The translations under genes were made by a program, and so were the position numbers. From contig JAKZSU010000012.1 of the NCBI GenBank assembly GCA_047517485.1, positions 1-64,000 of the forward strand: a stretch of 64,000 bases of DNA, read 5' to 3'. Origin of the DNA: JAKZSU01 sp047517485. Its GTDB lineage: Bacteria > Pseudomonadota > Alphaproteobacteria > UBA7887. Positions 42,002-53,940 of the stretch are shown in pieces (positions within the stretch are counted from its first letter, which is position 1; the number at the start of each line of letters is the position of its first letter). The notes beneath the pieces were generated by a model. That model had not been told where the DNA came from. It worked only from the letters and a program-made list of their open reading frames with translations, and searched no databases.

Positions 42002-44325
42002 GGGGTAAGAATGAGCCGGTGCGCGGCGATATCCTCGACGGCATCGCGGCTCATCGGCACGGTCAAATAGTCGCCCCGCGCCCAGAGGTCGGCGAGATCG
42101 TCATAATGCGGCGACAACACATGTCCCGATTGGCCGGTATTTACCATCGCTTGGGATCCGTCCGGATCGGCGAGATCGAATATCGTGCGCAGGCTGGCGC
42201 CGTGGGTTTCGCTGAACGGCGCCGCCGCATCGCCGATCCGGGTATTCGCCTGCATCACCGTGTACGGCCCGCCGCCGTGCTCGCGCTCGATGGTGAACAG
42301 TGGGCCGACGACCGGGAGGCTCGAGAGCATGGCGTTGCGACTGACCGCATGATGCGCGTCGCCCCAACGCCAACCCGCCGGGTCGGCGCCGTAATGCTCG
42401 GTCAACCATCGCGTCGCGTCGTCGAGCGCCGCGGCGATCTGCATATCACAGGTTTCCGCGGCAGCGGTTCGCGTATCGTCGCACCAGGCGGTGTCGGATC
42501 GCAATATGCGTCGCAGCGCCGCCGGTCTGCGGCCGAAGTACTCATGAAAATATTCGCCGAGTTCGTCTTCGAGCAACCGCTGGGCCAGGGCGCGGTACCA
42601 GGCCTGAAAAATCAACGGCGCCGCGCCGTCCACGGTCATCTCGCCATCCCATGCCGAGACCATCCGGTGCAGTTCGCTGGCGTCATCGCCGTTGGGCGCG
42701 ACCGCGAGCAGGAGCGGCAAAAACTCCAAGGCCATCAGCGACAGCGTGTCGGTCTGCATCGCCTGGAAATCAGCCACGTCGTGCGCCTCGCGGGCGTCCA
42801 GCATGGCGGCGATCCGCCGCGCGCGATAGCCGGTCGGCCAGCTCTTGGCGATCAAATACGGATATCCCGCCGGCGTAATTCGCTGATTGGCGGTCAACAG
42901 GCGACCACTGGCGGGATTGCGCGTGCGTGGCAGCTCCTGGTACGGAATATGATCGATCCAAGCGCCCTTGCCGGTCGCGGCTTCGCTCGGGAACCAGCCG
43001 TCGTGGTCGCGCCGAACCGGCACCCGCCCCGCGGCGACGAAGGCAATATTGCCACCCGCGTCGCCAGCGACGAAATTCATCTGCGGTCCATGAAAAGCGC
43101 GCAATCCCGCGACCAAATCATCGGCATTCGCCGCCCTGGCCAAGGCGAACGCGGCTTCCATCGTTACGTCATCCGCGGCGAGCGCGGTCCACGCCAGTGC
43201 CAGCGCCGCGCCGTCCGCGACCGGCATCGCGGACATCGGCAATCCCGCATCGGTGACCACCGGGCCATGGACGGTGGTCCGGACGGTCTGCACCACGGCC
43301 GCCTCGCCCTTGACGGCGATGGTCTCTTGTCGTTCCGCCACCACATCGCTCGCGGTCACGACGAACAGGTCCTGGACGTCGGGCCCGGTGTCGGTCACGC
43401 CCCAGGCGGTTGTGGCGTTACGGCCGACGATGACCCCGGGAATTCCGGGAATGGTCGCGCCCACGACTTCGAACCCCGGCGCACTCAGATGCGCGAGATA
43501 CCATGGCGCGGGCGCGGTCAAGCCGAGGTGCGGGTCGTTGGCGAGCAGCGGCAATCCCGAGGTCGACCGCGGCCCGGCAACCACCCAGTTGTTGGAGCCG
43601 ACATGGATCGGCGGTGTCCGGGGCAGGACCGACAACGCCAGGTCCGCCAAGCCGGGATCGATCGCGGCGCGTCCATCGGGTCTGGGCCCATCGCCGGGAT
43701 TGACCGGATAAAGCGTGTCAATCTGATCGTCGGTCAGGCGCCCGCTCATTTTCCACCGCAGCGCCTCGGCGCGGGCATTCCCCGCGAGCTGCGCCGCCAT
43801 CATCTTGATCGCCAGGATCGAGTCGGTGGGGCGCCACTTCTCAGGCGATCCGCCGACCAGCGTCATCTCGATCGGCCACGCGCCGCGCCACGTTACCAAT
43901 GCTTGATTGACCCCGGCGGCATAGGCCTCGGCAAGCGCCCGACTGTCATCGCCAAGTCGGGCGAAATTGTCTTCCGCGACGCGACTAAGGCCCAAAGTGC
44001 GGTAATAGCGATCGTGCGACAGCGCGCGTGTCCCGAACAGCTCCGACAAACGGCCGGCGCCGGCGCGACGCGCCAATTCCATCTGCCACAAGCGATCCTG
44101 GGCGTGAACGAAACCCAGTCCGAAATAGGCATCGCCTTCGGTGCCGGCGAAAATGTGGGGAACTCCGTACGAATCCCGAACGATCTCGATTTCACCGTGG
44201 CTGCCCGCGACGGGTATCTCGCCATCAAGCGTCGGCAGAGAACTCCGCGCCCAAATATACGCGCCGACACCAAGCGCGACAGCCAGGAGAAGGACGGCGG
44301 CCGCGATGCGTCGGATCCATTTCAT
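41995..44325 (-). CDS. Penicillin acylase family N-terminal-nucleophile hydrolase
   Basis: This 776-residue precursor cuts itself into two chains. Residues 5-26 form a signal or anchor helix; the alpha chain contains SYGVPHIFAGTEGDAYFGLGF and VHAQDRLWQMELARRAGAGRL. The nucleophile is Ser244 in VGSNNWVVAG, exposed by cleavage after Gly243. The beta chain has NDPHLGLTAPAPWYLAHL and the C-terminal NTGQSGHVLSPHYDDLADLW typical of the family. Natural substrates are probably N-acyl compounds such as acyl-homoserine lactones; this is not shown. It lies four bases after the CaiB gene on the same strand. Confidence 0.94.
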   Translation of the reverse strand: MKWIRRIAAAVLLLAVALGVGAYIWARSSLPTLDGEIPVAGSHGEIEIVRDSYGVPHIFAGTEGDAYFGLGFVHAQDRLWQMELARRAGAGRLSELFGTRALSHDRYYRTLGLSRVAEDNFARLGDDSRALAEAYAAGVNQALVTWRGAWPIEMTLVGGSPEKWRPTDSILAIKMMAAQLAGNARAEALRWKMSGRLTDDQIDTLYPVNPGDGPRPDGRAAIDPGLADLALSVLPRTPPIHVGSNNWVVAGPRSTSGLPLLANDPHLGLTAPAPWYLAHLSAPGFEVVGATIPGIPGVIVGRNATTAWGVTDTGPDVQDLFVVTASDVVAERQETIAVKGEAAVVQTVRTTVHGPVVTDAGLPMSAMPVADGAALALAWTALAADDVTMEAAFALARAANADDLVAGLRAFHGPQMNFVAGDAGGNIAFVAAGRVPVRRDHDGWFPSEAATGKGAWIDHIPYQELPRTRNPASGRLLTANQRITPAGYPYLIAKSWPTGYRARRIAAMLDAREAHDVADFQAMQTDTLSLMALEFLPLLLAVAPNGDDASELHRMVSAWDGEMTVDGAAPLIFQAWYRALAQRLLEDELGEYFHEYFGRRPAALRRILRSDTAWCDDTRTAAAETCDMQIAAALDDATRWLTEHYGADPAGWRWGDAHHAVSRNAMLSSLPVVGPLFTIEREHGGGPYTVMQANTRIGDAAAPFSETHGASLRTIFDLADPDGSQAMVNTGQSGHVLSPHYDDLADLWARGDYLTVPMSRDAVEDIAAHRLILTPQ

Positions 44326-44329
44326 GGGT

Positions 44330-45487
44330 CTAGCCCTTGTCGAGCTCGTCGAGAATGGATTGCCGATGCTCATCGAGCTTGGGAACCGGCCCGCGCGACG
44401 CGGGGTCTTCATGATTCGACAATTTGATCGGATTGCCGGCGATCCGGATCGGCCCCGCCGCCGGGTCATCGATATCGACCACCATATTCCGCGCGACCGA
44501 TTGCGGATGCTCCACAACTTGCCCGACGGTGTGCAGCGGGCCGCACGGCACCCCCGCCGCTTCCAGCTTGGCGAGCCAATGGTCGGTGGTGTCGGTCTTG
44601 AGCACCGTTTCGAGCTCCGCCTTCAGCGCCTCGACGTTCTCCATCCGATCCGGGTTGGTGGCAAAGCGCGGATCCTCGATCAGATGGCTCGCCCCCAGGG
44701 CGTCGCATAATTTTTGATAGAGCACTTCGTTGCCGGCGGCCATGATGATGTGCCCGTCGCCGCTTTCATAGCACTCGAATGGCGCGATCGCCGGGTGGCG
44801 GGCGCCGGTCGGGCCGGGACTTTGCCCGGTCGAGAAATAGCGCGCGATGGCATTTTCCAGGATCGCCAATTGGCAATCCAGCATCGCGATATCGATAAAT
44901 TGCCCGCGCCCGGTTTGCGACCGCTCGTAGAGCGCGGAATTGACCCCGATGGCGGTAAACATCCCCGCCGTTATATCGCCGATCGCGGTGCCGACGCGGG
45001 TCGGCGAGCCACCCTCGTGGCCGGTCAGACTCATGATGCCGCCCATGCCCTGGACCACCATGTCGTAGGCCGGGCGTTGCGACAGCGGGCCGGTTTGCCC
45101 GAACCCCGAACAGGCGGCATAGATCAGCTTGGGATAGCGCTCCTTCAGTTCGTCCCAGCCGTAGCCCAGCTTGGCCATGGTTCCGGGGCGATAATTTTCG
45201 ATCAGCACGTCGGCCTTGATCAGCAATCGGTCGAGGATCGCGCGGTCGGCATCGTCCTTGAGATTGAGCGATATGCTTTCCTTGCCGCGATTGAGCGACA
45301 TGAAATAGGCCGACTGGCCATCCACCCAGGGTCCATAGGCGCGCGCGTCGTCGCCGCCGGGCGGCTCGACCTTGATTATCCGCGCGCCGAGGTCGGACAG
45401 AATCATCGTGCAATAAGGGCCTGCCAAAACCCGGGTCATATCGATTACGGTAATGCCCGAGAGCGGGCCCGAGGGAGGATTGGTCAT
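44330..45487 (-). CDS. CaiB/BaiF family CoA-transferase
   Basis: This 385-residue class III CoA-transferase moves CoA between carboxylic acids. The catalytic Asp171 is in GTAIGDITAGMFTAIG, matching Asp169 of formyl-CoA transferase. N-terminal GITVIDMTRVLAGPYCTMILSD and IIKVEPPGGDDARAYGP, and central SGFGQTGPLSQRPAYD are diagnostic. The substrate is unknown; the penicillin acylase gene downstream shares its transcript. It is divergent from the YheT hydrolase gene, with 79 bp between them. Confidence 0.94.
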   Translation of the reverse strand: MTNPPSGPLSGITVIDMTRVLAGPYCTMILSDLGARIIKVEPPGGDDARAYGPWVDGQSAYFMSLNRGKESISLNLKDDADRAILDRLLIKADVLIENYRPGTMAKLGYGWDELKERYPKLIYAACSGFGQTGPLSQRPAYDMVVQGMGGIMSLTGHEGGSPTRVGTAIGDITAGMFTAIGVNSALYERSQTGRGQFIDIAMLDCQLAILENAIARYFSTGQSPGPTGARHPAIAPFECYESGDGHIIMAAGNEVLYQKLCDALGASHLIEDPRFATNPDRMENVEALKAELETVLKTDTTDHWLAKLEAAGVPCGPLHTVGQVVEHPQSVARNMVVDIDDPAAGPIRIAGNPIKLSNHEDPASRGPVPKLDEHRQSILDELDKG

Positions 45488-45566
45488 TTCAGGCTTCCAC
45501 GCGGTGAAGGTTGGGATCGGATAGCGCAGCGCGAACCGGGGCGCAAGTCGTGGCGCCCGGTCGACG

Positions 45567-47600
<2,034 letters not shown>

Positions 47601-47705
47601 TCAAGAAACGCGGCGCCGTTATAGCAGAGCTATGGCGATCGTTGACAGGGTCCAGGCGCTGGCTACGATCGCGCGACTACTGATCACGGGACCGGGGAGA
47701 GCGGT

Positions 47706-48857
47706 GTGGATTTTGAGCTGAGCGATGAACAAGTCGCTTTTCAGGACGTGGCGCGGGTTTTCGCCAGCGAACGAGTGGCACCGAATGCCGCCGAGTGGGA
47801 CGAGGACGGCATATTTCCCGTCGATACCCTGCGTGAGGCCGCCGCGCTCGGTTTCGCCGGTATCTATTGCCGCGAGGCCCATGGCGGCAGCGGTCTCGGG
47901 CGCCTCGACGCGACAGTGATTTTTGAGGAACTGGCGGCGGCCTGCCCCTCGACCGCGGCCTATATCTCGATCCACAACATGGCGACCTGGATGATCGACA
48001 GCTTCGGCACCGATGACCAGGCCGCGCGGTGGCTGCCCGGGCTCACCTCGATGGACCTGATGGCGAGCTATTGCCTGACCGAGCCGGGTGCGGGGTCGGA
48101 CGCCGCGGCCTTGAAGACCCGCGCCAAGCGCGACGGCGACGACTACGTCCTCAATGGCACCAAGGCTTTCATTTCCGGCGCATCGACCTCCGACATCTAC
48201 GTCTGCATGGTGCGCACCGGCGGCGACGGGCCGGACGGCATCTCGTGCCTGGTGGTCGAAAAGGACGCGCCGGGCCTGTCCTTTGGTCAGCAGGAAAAGA
48301 AGCTCGGATGGCACTCGCAACCGACCGCCGCGGTGATATTCGAGGACTGCCGGGTTGCCATCGCCAATCGCATCGGCGCCGAGGGCGACGGCTTCAAGAT
48401 CGCCATGGCCGGGCTCGACGGCGGCCGCATCAACATTGCCGCGTGCTCGATCGGCGGCGCCCGCGCGGCGCTCGAGGCAGCCCGCGATCATCTTCTGGTG
48501 CGCGAACAGTTCGGGCGAAAACTGGCGGAATTCCAGGCGCTTCAATTCAAGCTCGCCGACATGGCGACGGAATTGGAGGCGGCGCGCCTGATGGTTCGCC
48601 AAGCCGCCGCCAAGCTCGATGCCGGCACGCCCGACGCCACCACCTTGTGCGCCATGGCTAAGCGGTTCGCCACCGATGCCGGATTCATGGTGTGCAACGA
48701 GGCGCTGCAGCTGCACGGCGGCTACGGGTACTTGCGCGATTTTCCGGTCGAACGCCATTTGCGCGACCTCAGAGTCCACCAAATTCTCGAAGGGACCAAC
48801 GAAATCATGCGCGTCATCATCGCGCGGCGACTTTTGCGCGGCAACGCACCGCTGTGA
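47706..48857 (+). CDS. Acyl-CoA dehydrogenase, probably isobutyryl-CoA dehydrogenase
   Basis: This 383-residue flavoprotein has [18 protein letters not shown], the flavin/substrate loop [19 protein letters not shown], a central [16 protein letters not shown] motif, and [20 protein letters not shown]. The catalytic glutamate lies in [15 protein letters not shown]. The substrate is inferred from context: the next two genes encode the following steps of valine breakdown, where isobutyryl-CoA becomes methacrylyl-CoA. The GTG start has GGGAGAG upstream. It overlaps the hydrolase gene by four bases. Confidence 0.92.
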   Translation: MDFELSDEQVAFQDVARVFASERVAPNAAEWDEDGIFPVDTLREAAALGFAGIYCREAHGGSGLGRLDATVIFEELAAACPSTAAYISIHNMATWMIDSFGTDDQAARWLPGLTSMDLMASYCLTEPGAGSDAAALKTRAKRDGDDYVLNGTKAFISGASTSDIYVCMVRTGGDGPDGISCLVVEKDAPGLSFGQQEKKLGWHSQPTAAVIFEDCRVAIANRIGAEGDGFKIAMAGLDGGRINIAACSIGGARAALEAARDHLLVREQFGRKLAEFQALQFKLADMATELEAARLMVRQAAAKLDAGTPDATTLCAMAKRFATDAGFMVCNEALQLHGGYGYLRDFPVERHLRDLRVHQILEGTNEIMRVIIARRLLRGNAPL

Positions 48858-49891
48858 ACGAGGCCGCCGAAATCCACTTCGCCGTCGACCGCGGAGTCGG
48901 TCGGATCGTCCTCGACCGTCCGCGGACGCTCAACGCGCTGACCCTCGGGATGGTGCGCCAGATCGACCCCATGCTGCGCGCCTGGGCCATTGATCCCGAA
49001 ATTCGGGAAGTCGTCATCAGCGGCGCCGGCGATCGCGCGTTCTGCGCCGGAGGCGATATTCGCACCCTCTATGAAGAAAAAAACGCCGGCGGCGATTTCG
49101 CGCGCGGATTTTTCGCCGAGGAATACATCCTCAATCGCCTCATCAAGCGTTATCCCAAACCCTATATCGCCATCCTTGACGGCATCACCATGGGTGGCGG
49201 CGTCGGCGTTGCGGTCCACGGTGGCTATCGGATCGCCACCGATCGGACGGTCTTCGCTATGCCGGAACTGGCGATCGGTTTTTTCCCCGATGTCGGTGGC
49301 GGCTGGGTCCTGGTTCACGCCGCCGGCCGGATCGGCCTGTACCTGGCGCTTTCCGGCGGACGGACGAAAGCCGCCGACAGCCTCTACACAGGCACCGCGA
49401 CGCACTATGTCGGCGACGACCACTTGGCCGATTTCGTCGCCGCGATTGGCGACGCCCCGATCGAGGATTTGCTGGAACGATTTGCGAGCGATCCCGGGCC
49501 GGCGCCGCTTGCCGAAAACGCGGACGCGATTACGCGATGTTTTTCGCACCCCACAGTCGAGGACATTATGGCGGCTCTCGATATTGAGGCCGGGGAATGG
49601 GCGGAGAAAGCGGTCGCCAGTATGCGACGCGTTTCTCCGACCAGTCTGAAAGTCGCCAAACAGCATTTGGACCGCGCGATCGATCTCACCTTCGAGGCCA
49701 ATATGGTTCTGGAATATCGGATGAGCCAGCGCTTCATAGCCGAGCATGATTTTTGCGAAGGCATACGGGCTCTGGTAATCGACAAGGACAATACGCCTGA
49801 GTGGCGCCCGTCTAATCTACAGGATGTGACCGAGGCGGAGGTTGCCGCCTATTTCGCGCCGCTCGGCGATCGCGATCTGCGCTTCGATTGA
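48854..49891 (+). CDS. 3-hydroxyisobutyryl-CoA hydrolase
   Basis: This 345-residue crotonase-fold thioesterase is the length of HIBCH rather than of short hydratases. Oxyanion segments are [16 protein letters not shown] and [31 protein letters not shown] carries the catalytic glutamate and aspartate specific to this hydrolase. The C-terminal half with [22 protein letters not shown] and the W-R-P tail is also typical. It frees 3-hydroxyisobutyrate from its CoA ester in valine catabolism. The GTG start overlaps the dehydrogenase stop. Confidence 0.94.
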   Translation: MNEAAEIHFAVDRGVGRIVLDRPRTLNALTLGMVRQIDPMLRAWAIDPEIREVVISGAGDRAFCAGGDIRTLYEEKNAGGDFARGFFAEEYILNRLIKRYPKPYIAILDGITMGGGVGVAVHGGYRIATDRTVFAMPELAIGFFPDVGGGWVLVHAAGRIGLYLALSGGRTKAADSLYTGTATHYVGDDHLADFVAAIGDAPIEDLLERFASDPGPAPLAENADAITRCFSHPTVEDIMAALDIEAGEWAEKAVASMRRVSPTSLKVAKQHLDRAIDLTFEANMVLEYRMSQRFIAEHDFCEGIRALVIDKDNTPEWRPSNLQDVTEAEVAAYFAPLGDRDLRFD

Positions 49892-49914
49892 GTGAACGAA
49901 GAAGGGACCTGGAA

Positions 49915-50799
49915 ATGAAAATCGGCTTTATCGGCATCGGCAACATGGGGGGGCCGATGGCGCGCAACTTAATCGCCGCCGGTCACCAGGTCGCCGTATT
50001 CGACCTGTCGCCGGACGCCATCGCGGCGCTGGTCGATGCCGGCGCGACCGCGGCCGGGTCGCCGGTCGATGCGGCATCAGGCGTTGATGCGGTGATATCG
50101 ATGCTGCCCGCCGGTCGCCACGTTCGCGAGGTCTATTGCGGCGACGGCGGTATCATTGCCGCGGCCGGCGCGGGCGCCTTGTTAATCGACTGCTCGACAA
50201 TCGACGTCGTGTCGGCGCGCGCGGTCGCCGAGGAAGCATCCAAACGCGGTCTATTCGTGCTCGACGCGCCGGTCTCCGGCGGAGTCGCCGGTGCCGAGGC
50301 CGCCGCGCTGACATTCATGGTGGGCGGCGATGCCGCCGCCTTCGCCCGCGCCGAGCCGATTCTCAGCACGATGGGAAAAAAGATCGTTCACGCCGGCGCC
50401 AGCGGCAACGGTCAGGTCGCCAAAATCTGCAACAATATGATCCTCGGGGTGTCGATGATCGCGCTTGGCGAGGCCTTTACCCTCGGCGAGAAGCTCGGTC
50501 TCGAACCCCAGACCTTGTTCGACATTTCGTCGAATGCATCGGGCAGCTGTTGGGCCATGCTCAACCACCTTCCGGTGCCCGGAATCGTCGAGACAGCGGC
50601 GGCGAATCGGGATTTCAAGCCGGGATTCGCGGTCGATATGATGCTCAAGGATTTGCGCCTCGCCCAGCAAGCGGCCCAAGATGTCGGCGCCGCGACACCG
50701 ATGGGAGCGGAGGCCGCCGCCTTGTTCGGCATGTTTTCCAATGCGGGCAATGGCGGGCTGGATTATTCCGCCATCGTAAAAATGATTGCCGGGCGCTAA
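49915..50799 (+). CDS. mmsB: 3-hydroxyisobutyrate dehydrogenase
   Basis: This 294-residue beta-hydroxyacid dehydrogenase oxidises 3-hydroxyisobutyrate to methylmalonate semialdehyde with NAD. It shows GFIGIGNMGGPMARNLIAAG, the substrate loop DAPVSGGVAGAEA (Ser121) and the catalytic Lys170 in GNGQVAKICNNM, with FKPGFAVDMMLKDLRLA near the C-terminus. The ATG is preceded by AAGGGA. It completes the three-gene valine operon; the next enzyme, MmsA, is not encoded here. Confidence 0.95.
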   Translation: MKIGFIGIGNMGGPMARNLIAAGHQVAVFDLSPDAIAALVDAGATAAGSPVDAASGVDAVISMLPAGRHVREVYCGDGGIIAAAGAGALLIDCSTIDVVSARAVAEEASKRGLFVLDAPVSGGVAGAEAAALTFMVGGDAAAFARAEPILSTMGKKIVHAGASGNGQVAKICNNMILGVSMIALGEAFTLGEKLGLEPQTLFDISSNASGSCWAMLNHLPVPGIVETAAANRDFKPGFAVDMMLKDLRLAQQAAQDVGAATPMGAEAAALFGMFSNAGNGGLDYSAIVKMIAGR

Positions 50800-50898
50800 A
50801 CCGTCGCGCTATGGTCACAGGTGATTCTGCCCGTCGGGGTCCTGTTGACGGGGTGTGTGTCGGGCGTGGGGCGCCCAGCAACATATGTATGGGATGTC

Positions 50899-51408
50899 AT
50901 GGAAGACGCGGTTCCAGTCGTCGAAACACAGTCGATGGATCCCGAGACGGATTCAAAGCAGGCATTTCTCGAGTGCATTCGCTTGATCGAGCGCCTGCAT
51001 CGTCGGTTTTTGGACGTCGTGAAAAGCGAACTCGAACGGCTTGGCATCGAGGACATCAACAATGTCCAGGCGGTATTGCTGAGCAACATCGAAAACGAGA
51101 ACGTAACCATCGGCGAGCTGACGCTGCGGGGCTACTACATGGGCTCAAACGTCTCGTACAACGTAAAAAAGCTAGTCGAGAACAATTATCTGGTTCAGGA
51201 ACGCTCTGCCCACGATCGGCGTACGACGCGCGTCCGACTGAGCAAAAAGGGCCAGTCCGTGGTGAGCGCGGTCAACGATTTGTTCGAGCACAATATTACC
51301 GCGCTGGCGGAAAATGGGCTGGCCAGCGACGAGCTACGCGGGGTGACCGCCAACCTTCGGGTTCTCGAACGATTCTGGTCCGATTACGTCAATTACGGCC
51401 CCGCCTAG
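50899..51408 (+). CDS. MarR/winged-helix regulator, LdtR-like
   Basis: This 169-residue winged-helix protein has FLECIRLIERLHRRFLDVVK, then INNVQAVLLSNIENENVTIG, TLRGYYMGSNVSYNVKKLVE, and the wing VQERSAHDRRTTRVRLSKKG. This pattern is that of LdtR, a regulator of L,D-transpeptidase and osmotic stress genes in alphaproteobacteria. Function by analogy only; no transpeptidase gene is nearby. A GTG 26 codons upstream would give a longer form. It is separate from the valine operon by 100 bases and may have its own promoter. Confidence 0.88.
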   Translation: MEDAVPVVETQSMDPETDSKQAFLECIRLIERLHRRFLDVVKSELERLGIEDINNVQAVLLSNIENENVTIGELTLRGYYMGSNVSYNVKKLVENNYLVQERSAHDRRTTRVRLSKKGQSVVSAVNDLFEHNITALAENGLASDELRGVTANLRVLERFWSDYVNYGPA

Positions 51409-51567
51409 TCGTCAAAAACGCGACATTTAATCGATCCGACCATCCGGCGCACGGAACTGGTGCGGTAAAATGGCGTCGTCTCCAGAGTGTGAAATCGTTT
51501 ACAGGCGCTTATCGGCCCGTTAAATCGGTATGACGCCCGCGCAAGAGGCGAACCGAGGGAGTGCCGA

Positions 51568-51984
51568 ATGAAGTCTCGACCAAAAAAAACCGAGGCCGCC
51601 GCCGTCGAGGCGGTGGGGCCGACGAGCGCCGAGAAAGCGCCCTGGTCGATCAAGAATTTGAGCCATGCCTGGAACGGCCTTCTCGTCGCCTGGCGCGTCG
51701 AGACCGGGTTTCGCAATCATGTTCTCGGCGGACTGGCGATGCTGACCCTGCTGATTTTCCTGCGCCCGGAACCGATGTGGTGGGCCGTGGCGCTGCTGTG
51801 TTCTGCCTTTCTGATCACCCTCGAACTGATCAACACGACGATCGAGAGACTGGTCGATTTCGTCGATCGACGATCGCATCCGAAGATTCGGATTATCAAG
51901 GACATGTCCGCCGCCGCGGTCATCGTCGGCTCCGCGGGGGTGCTTATCGTCGGAATCGTGATGATCGTCGATACTGTTTTTTAG
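51568..51984 (+). CDS. dgkA: Diacylglycerol kinase
   Basis: This 138-residue three-helix membrane kinase phosphorylates diacylglycerol, recycling lipid from envelope polymer synthesis. The conserved segments are HAWNGLLVAWRVETGFRNH, ELINTTIERLVDFVDRRSH with the catalytic glutamate and metal site, and KIRIIKDMSAAAVIV. The N-terminus is about 20 residues longer than in E. coli. GAGGGAG precedes the ATG. It converges with the glutaryl-CoA dehydrogenase gene six bases away. Confidence 0.95.
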   Translation: MKSRPKKTEAAAVEAVGPTSAEKAPWSIKNLSHAWNGLLVAWRVETGFRNHVLGGLAMLTLLIFLRPEPMWWAVALLCSAFLITLELINTTIERLVDFVDRRSHPKIRIIKDMSAAAVIVGSAGVLIVGIVMIVDTVF

Positions 51985-51990
51985 CGTTCC

Positions 51991-53208
51991 CTACTTAAAG
52001 GCTTGAATGCCGGTCTGGGCACGGCCGAGAATCAGGGCGTGCACGTCGTGCGTCCCTTCATAGGTGTTGACCGCCTCGAGATTCATCATGTGGCGAATTA
52101 CGTGATACTCGTCGGCAATTCCGTTGCCGCCGTGCATATCGCGCGCGACACGGGCGATATCGAGCGCCTTTCCGGTGTTGTTGCGCTTGATCAGTGACAC
52201 CATTTCAGGGGTCGCCCGGCCCTCGTCCTTGAGGCGTCCGACCCGCAGCGCCGCCTGAAGACCGAGGGTGATCTCGGTCTGCGTGTCGGCGAGCTTTTTC
52301 TGCATCAGTTGCGTCGCCGCCAGTGGACGGCCGAACTGCTTGCGGTCGAGGACATATTGGCGCGCCGCCTGCCAGCAGAACTCGGCCGCCCCCATCGCGC
52401 CCCAGGCAATGCCGTAGCGGGCATTGTTCAGACACCCGAAGGGCCCGCCCAAGCCGCGAATATCGGGGAACGCATTTTCTTCCGGTACAAAGACCTCGTC
52501 GAGCACGATCTGGCCGGTGGGAGAGGCCCGGAGCGAGAACTTGCCCTCGATTTTGGGCGTGCTCAGGCCATCCATGCCGCGTTCGACGATGAACCCGCGG
52601 ATCGCGCCGGCATCGTCTTTCGCCCATATCACCAGGGTGTCGGCAAGCGGGCTGTTGGTGATCCAAGTCTTGGTGCCGGTCAGCCGGTACCCGCCGTCGA
52701 CCGCGCGGGCACGGGTGATCATGCTACCCGGGTCCGAGCCATGGTCGGGCTCGGTCAGGCCGAAACTGCCGATATGCTCACCGCTCGCCAATGGCGGCAG
52801 AAAGCGCTCCTTCTGGTCTTCCGTCCCGTACGCAAAGATCGGCCACATCACCAGACTGGACTGCACCGACAGGCACGACCGGTAAGCGGAATCGACGTTC
52901 TCGACTTCGCGCGCGATCAAGCCGTAGGCCACCGAGCTGGCTCCGACGCAGCCATAGCCGTCGATGGTCGCGCCCAACAAGCCGATCGCGCCCATCTCTT
53001 GCATGATGCCGCGATCGAAAGTCTCGTGCCGGTTGGCCTCGACGATCCCCGGCATCAGCCTGTCCTGAGCGAAGCTCCGCGCGGTGTCGCGGATCATCCG
53101 TTCGTCTTCCTCGAGCTGGTCCTCGAGCAGAAACGGATCGGCCCAGTCGAACACCGCCTTGTCGGCGAGGCGCGTGGTGGGGGCTTGCGGGCTGGGCTGG
53201 CTGGTCAT
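51991..53208 (-). CDS. gcdH: Glutaryl-CoA dehydrogenase
   Basis: This 405-residue acyl-CoA dehydrogenase oxidatively decarboxylates glutaryl-CoA to crotonyl-CoA in lysine and tryptophan degradation. Family-specific features are [20 protein letters not shown] at the start, [29 protein letters not shown], a substrate arginine in [10 protein letters not shown], and the catalytic glutamate in [25 protein letters not shown] stands before the ATG. Confidence 0.95.
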   Translation of the reverse strand: MTSQPSPQAPTTRLADKAVFDWADPFLLEDQLEEDERMIRDTARSFAQDRLMPGIVEANRHETFDRGIMQEMGAIGLLGATIDGYGCVGASSVAYGLIAREVENVDSAYRSCLSVQSSLVMWPIFAYGTEDQKERFLPPLASGEHIGSFGLTEPDHGSDPGSMITRARAVDGGYRLTGTKTWITNSPLADTLVIWAKDDAGAIRGFIVERGMDGLSTPKIEGKFSLRASPTGQIVLDEVFVPEENAFPDIRGLGGPFGCLNNARYGIAWGAMGAAEFCWQAARQYVLDRKQFGRPLAATQLMQKKLADTQTEITLGLQAALRVGRLKDEGRATPEMVSLIKRNNTGKALDIARVARDMHGGNGIADEYHVIRHMMNLEAVNTYEGTHDVHALILGRAQTGIQAFK

Positions 53209-53251
53209 GGTCGGCGGCCTCCGAAACGGAAGCCCGGGACGGTGCGACCGC

Positions 53252-53881
53252 TCAATCGATGTGAAAGGAATTGGCGATCGCGACCAAATGGCGCAATCGA
53301 CGCTCGTTCATAGTGCGAATCCGCGTGTAGTACCAGACCCCGTCGAGGTCCTGCAGCCGGAACACGAGATGCTGGGTGAGGGGGCCGATGGCGAAGACGC
53401 ATGTCATTTCCCGATACGGGCCGGCGCGATTGGCGCTGGTATTCGGCGGTTGGCAAAAATCGAGCGGCAATTTGCCGAGTGATTGGAGGCTTTCCAGCAT
53501 CGATCGGACCGAGTCCCGCATAGCGTCGAAGGCGGGATCGGATAGCGGACTGTCGGGGCTGTCGAAGATCCCGTCGGAGTCCGGTTGCGGCAGCTCGATA
53601 TCAGCGGTCACGCGACCTCTCAGCCAACCGTCGGGGTCGGCGATCGAGTCGATGATCGGCCGCATCTCGATGGTGCTAAGGTCCGCGAAGGCGCCATCGT
53701 CGGGCCGGATTCGCAGCACCGCCACCGATCCGCCCTCGGTCGATTGACGAACGATTTCGCTGGAAAATCCGTCAGGAATTTCAAAAGTTTGCGCCGCCAC
53801 GGGCACTGCGGCCATAAAGCAGACGAAATACGCGCCGGCGACCGCGCCGATCGATTGTTTATCGAATTTGATCCCTATCAT
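53252..53881 (-). CDS. Exported hypothetical protein
   Basis: This is a 209-residue protein with a signal peptide ([20 protein letters not shown]). The mature part begins with strands ([26 protein letters not shown]), has a central acidic region and a single pair of cysteines (LDFCQPP and MTCVFAIG), and ends in [20 protein letters not shown]. No family is recognised. The ATG lacks a good ribosome site. It lies between pyrC and gcdH on the same strand. Confidence 0.75.
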   Translation of the reverse strand: MIGIKFDKQSIGAVAGAYFVCFMAAVPVAAQTFEIPDGFSSEIVRQSTEGGSVAVLRIRPDDGAFADLSTIEMRPIIDSIADPDGWLRGRVTADIELPQPDSDGIFDSPDSPLSDPAFDAMRDSVRSMLESLQSLGKLPLDFCQPPNTSANRAGPYREMTCVFAIGPLTQHLVFRLQDLDGVWYYTRIRTMNERRLRHLVAIANSFHID

Positions 53882-53940
53882 GGGCAAACACGTAGGGCGC
53901 CGAAAGCGTCGCGTCAATGGTTGGCAGTGTCCTGAACTGA

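Noticed and set aside
40777..44427. A 1216-codon open frame on the plus strand across chrA and the penicillin acylase gene
   Set aside because: Its composition is Arg/Gly-rich nonsense, it has no recognisable domain, and it is a frame shadow of two genes with complete catalytic motifs.
47619..48782. A 387-codon minus-strand frame across the isobutyryl-CoA dehydrogenase gene
   Set aside because: Antisense shadow of a gene with all catalytic motifs; no own start signal.
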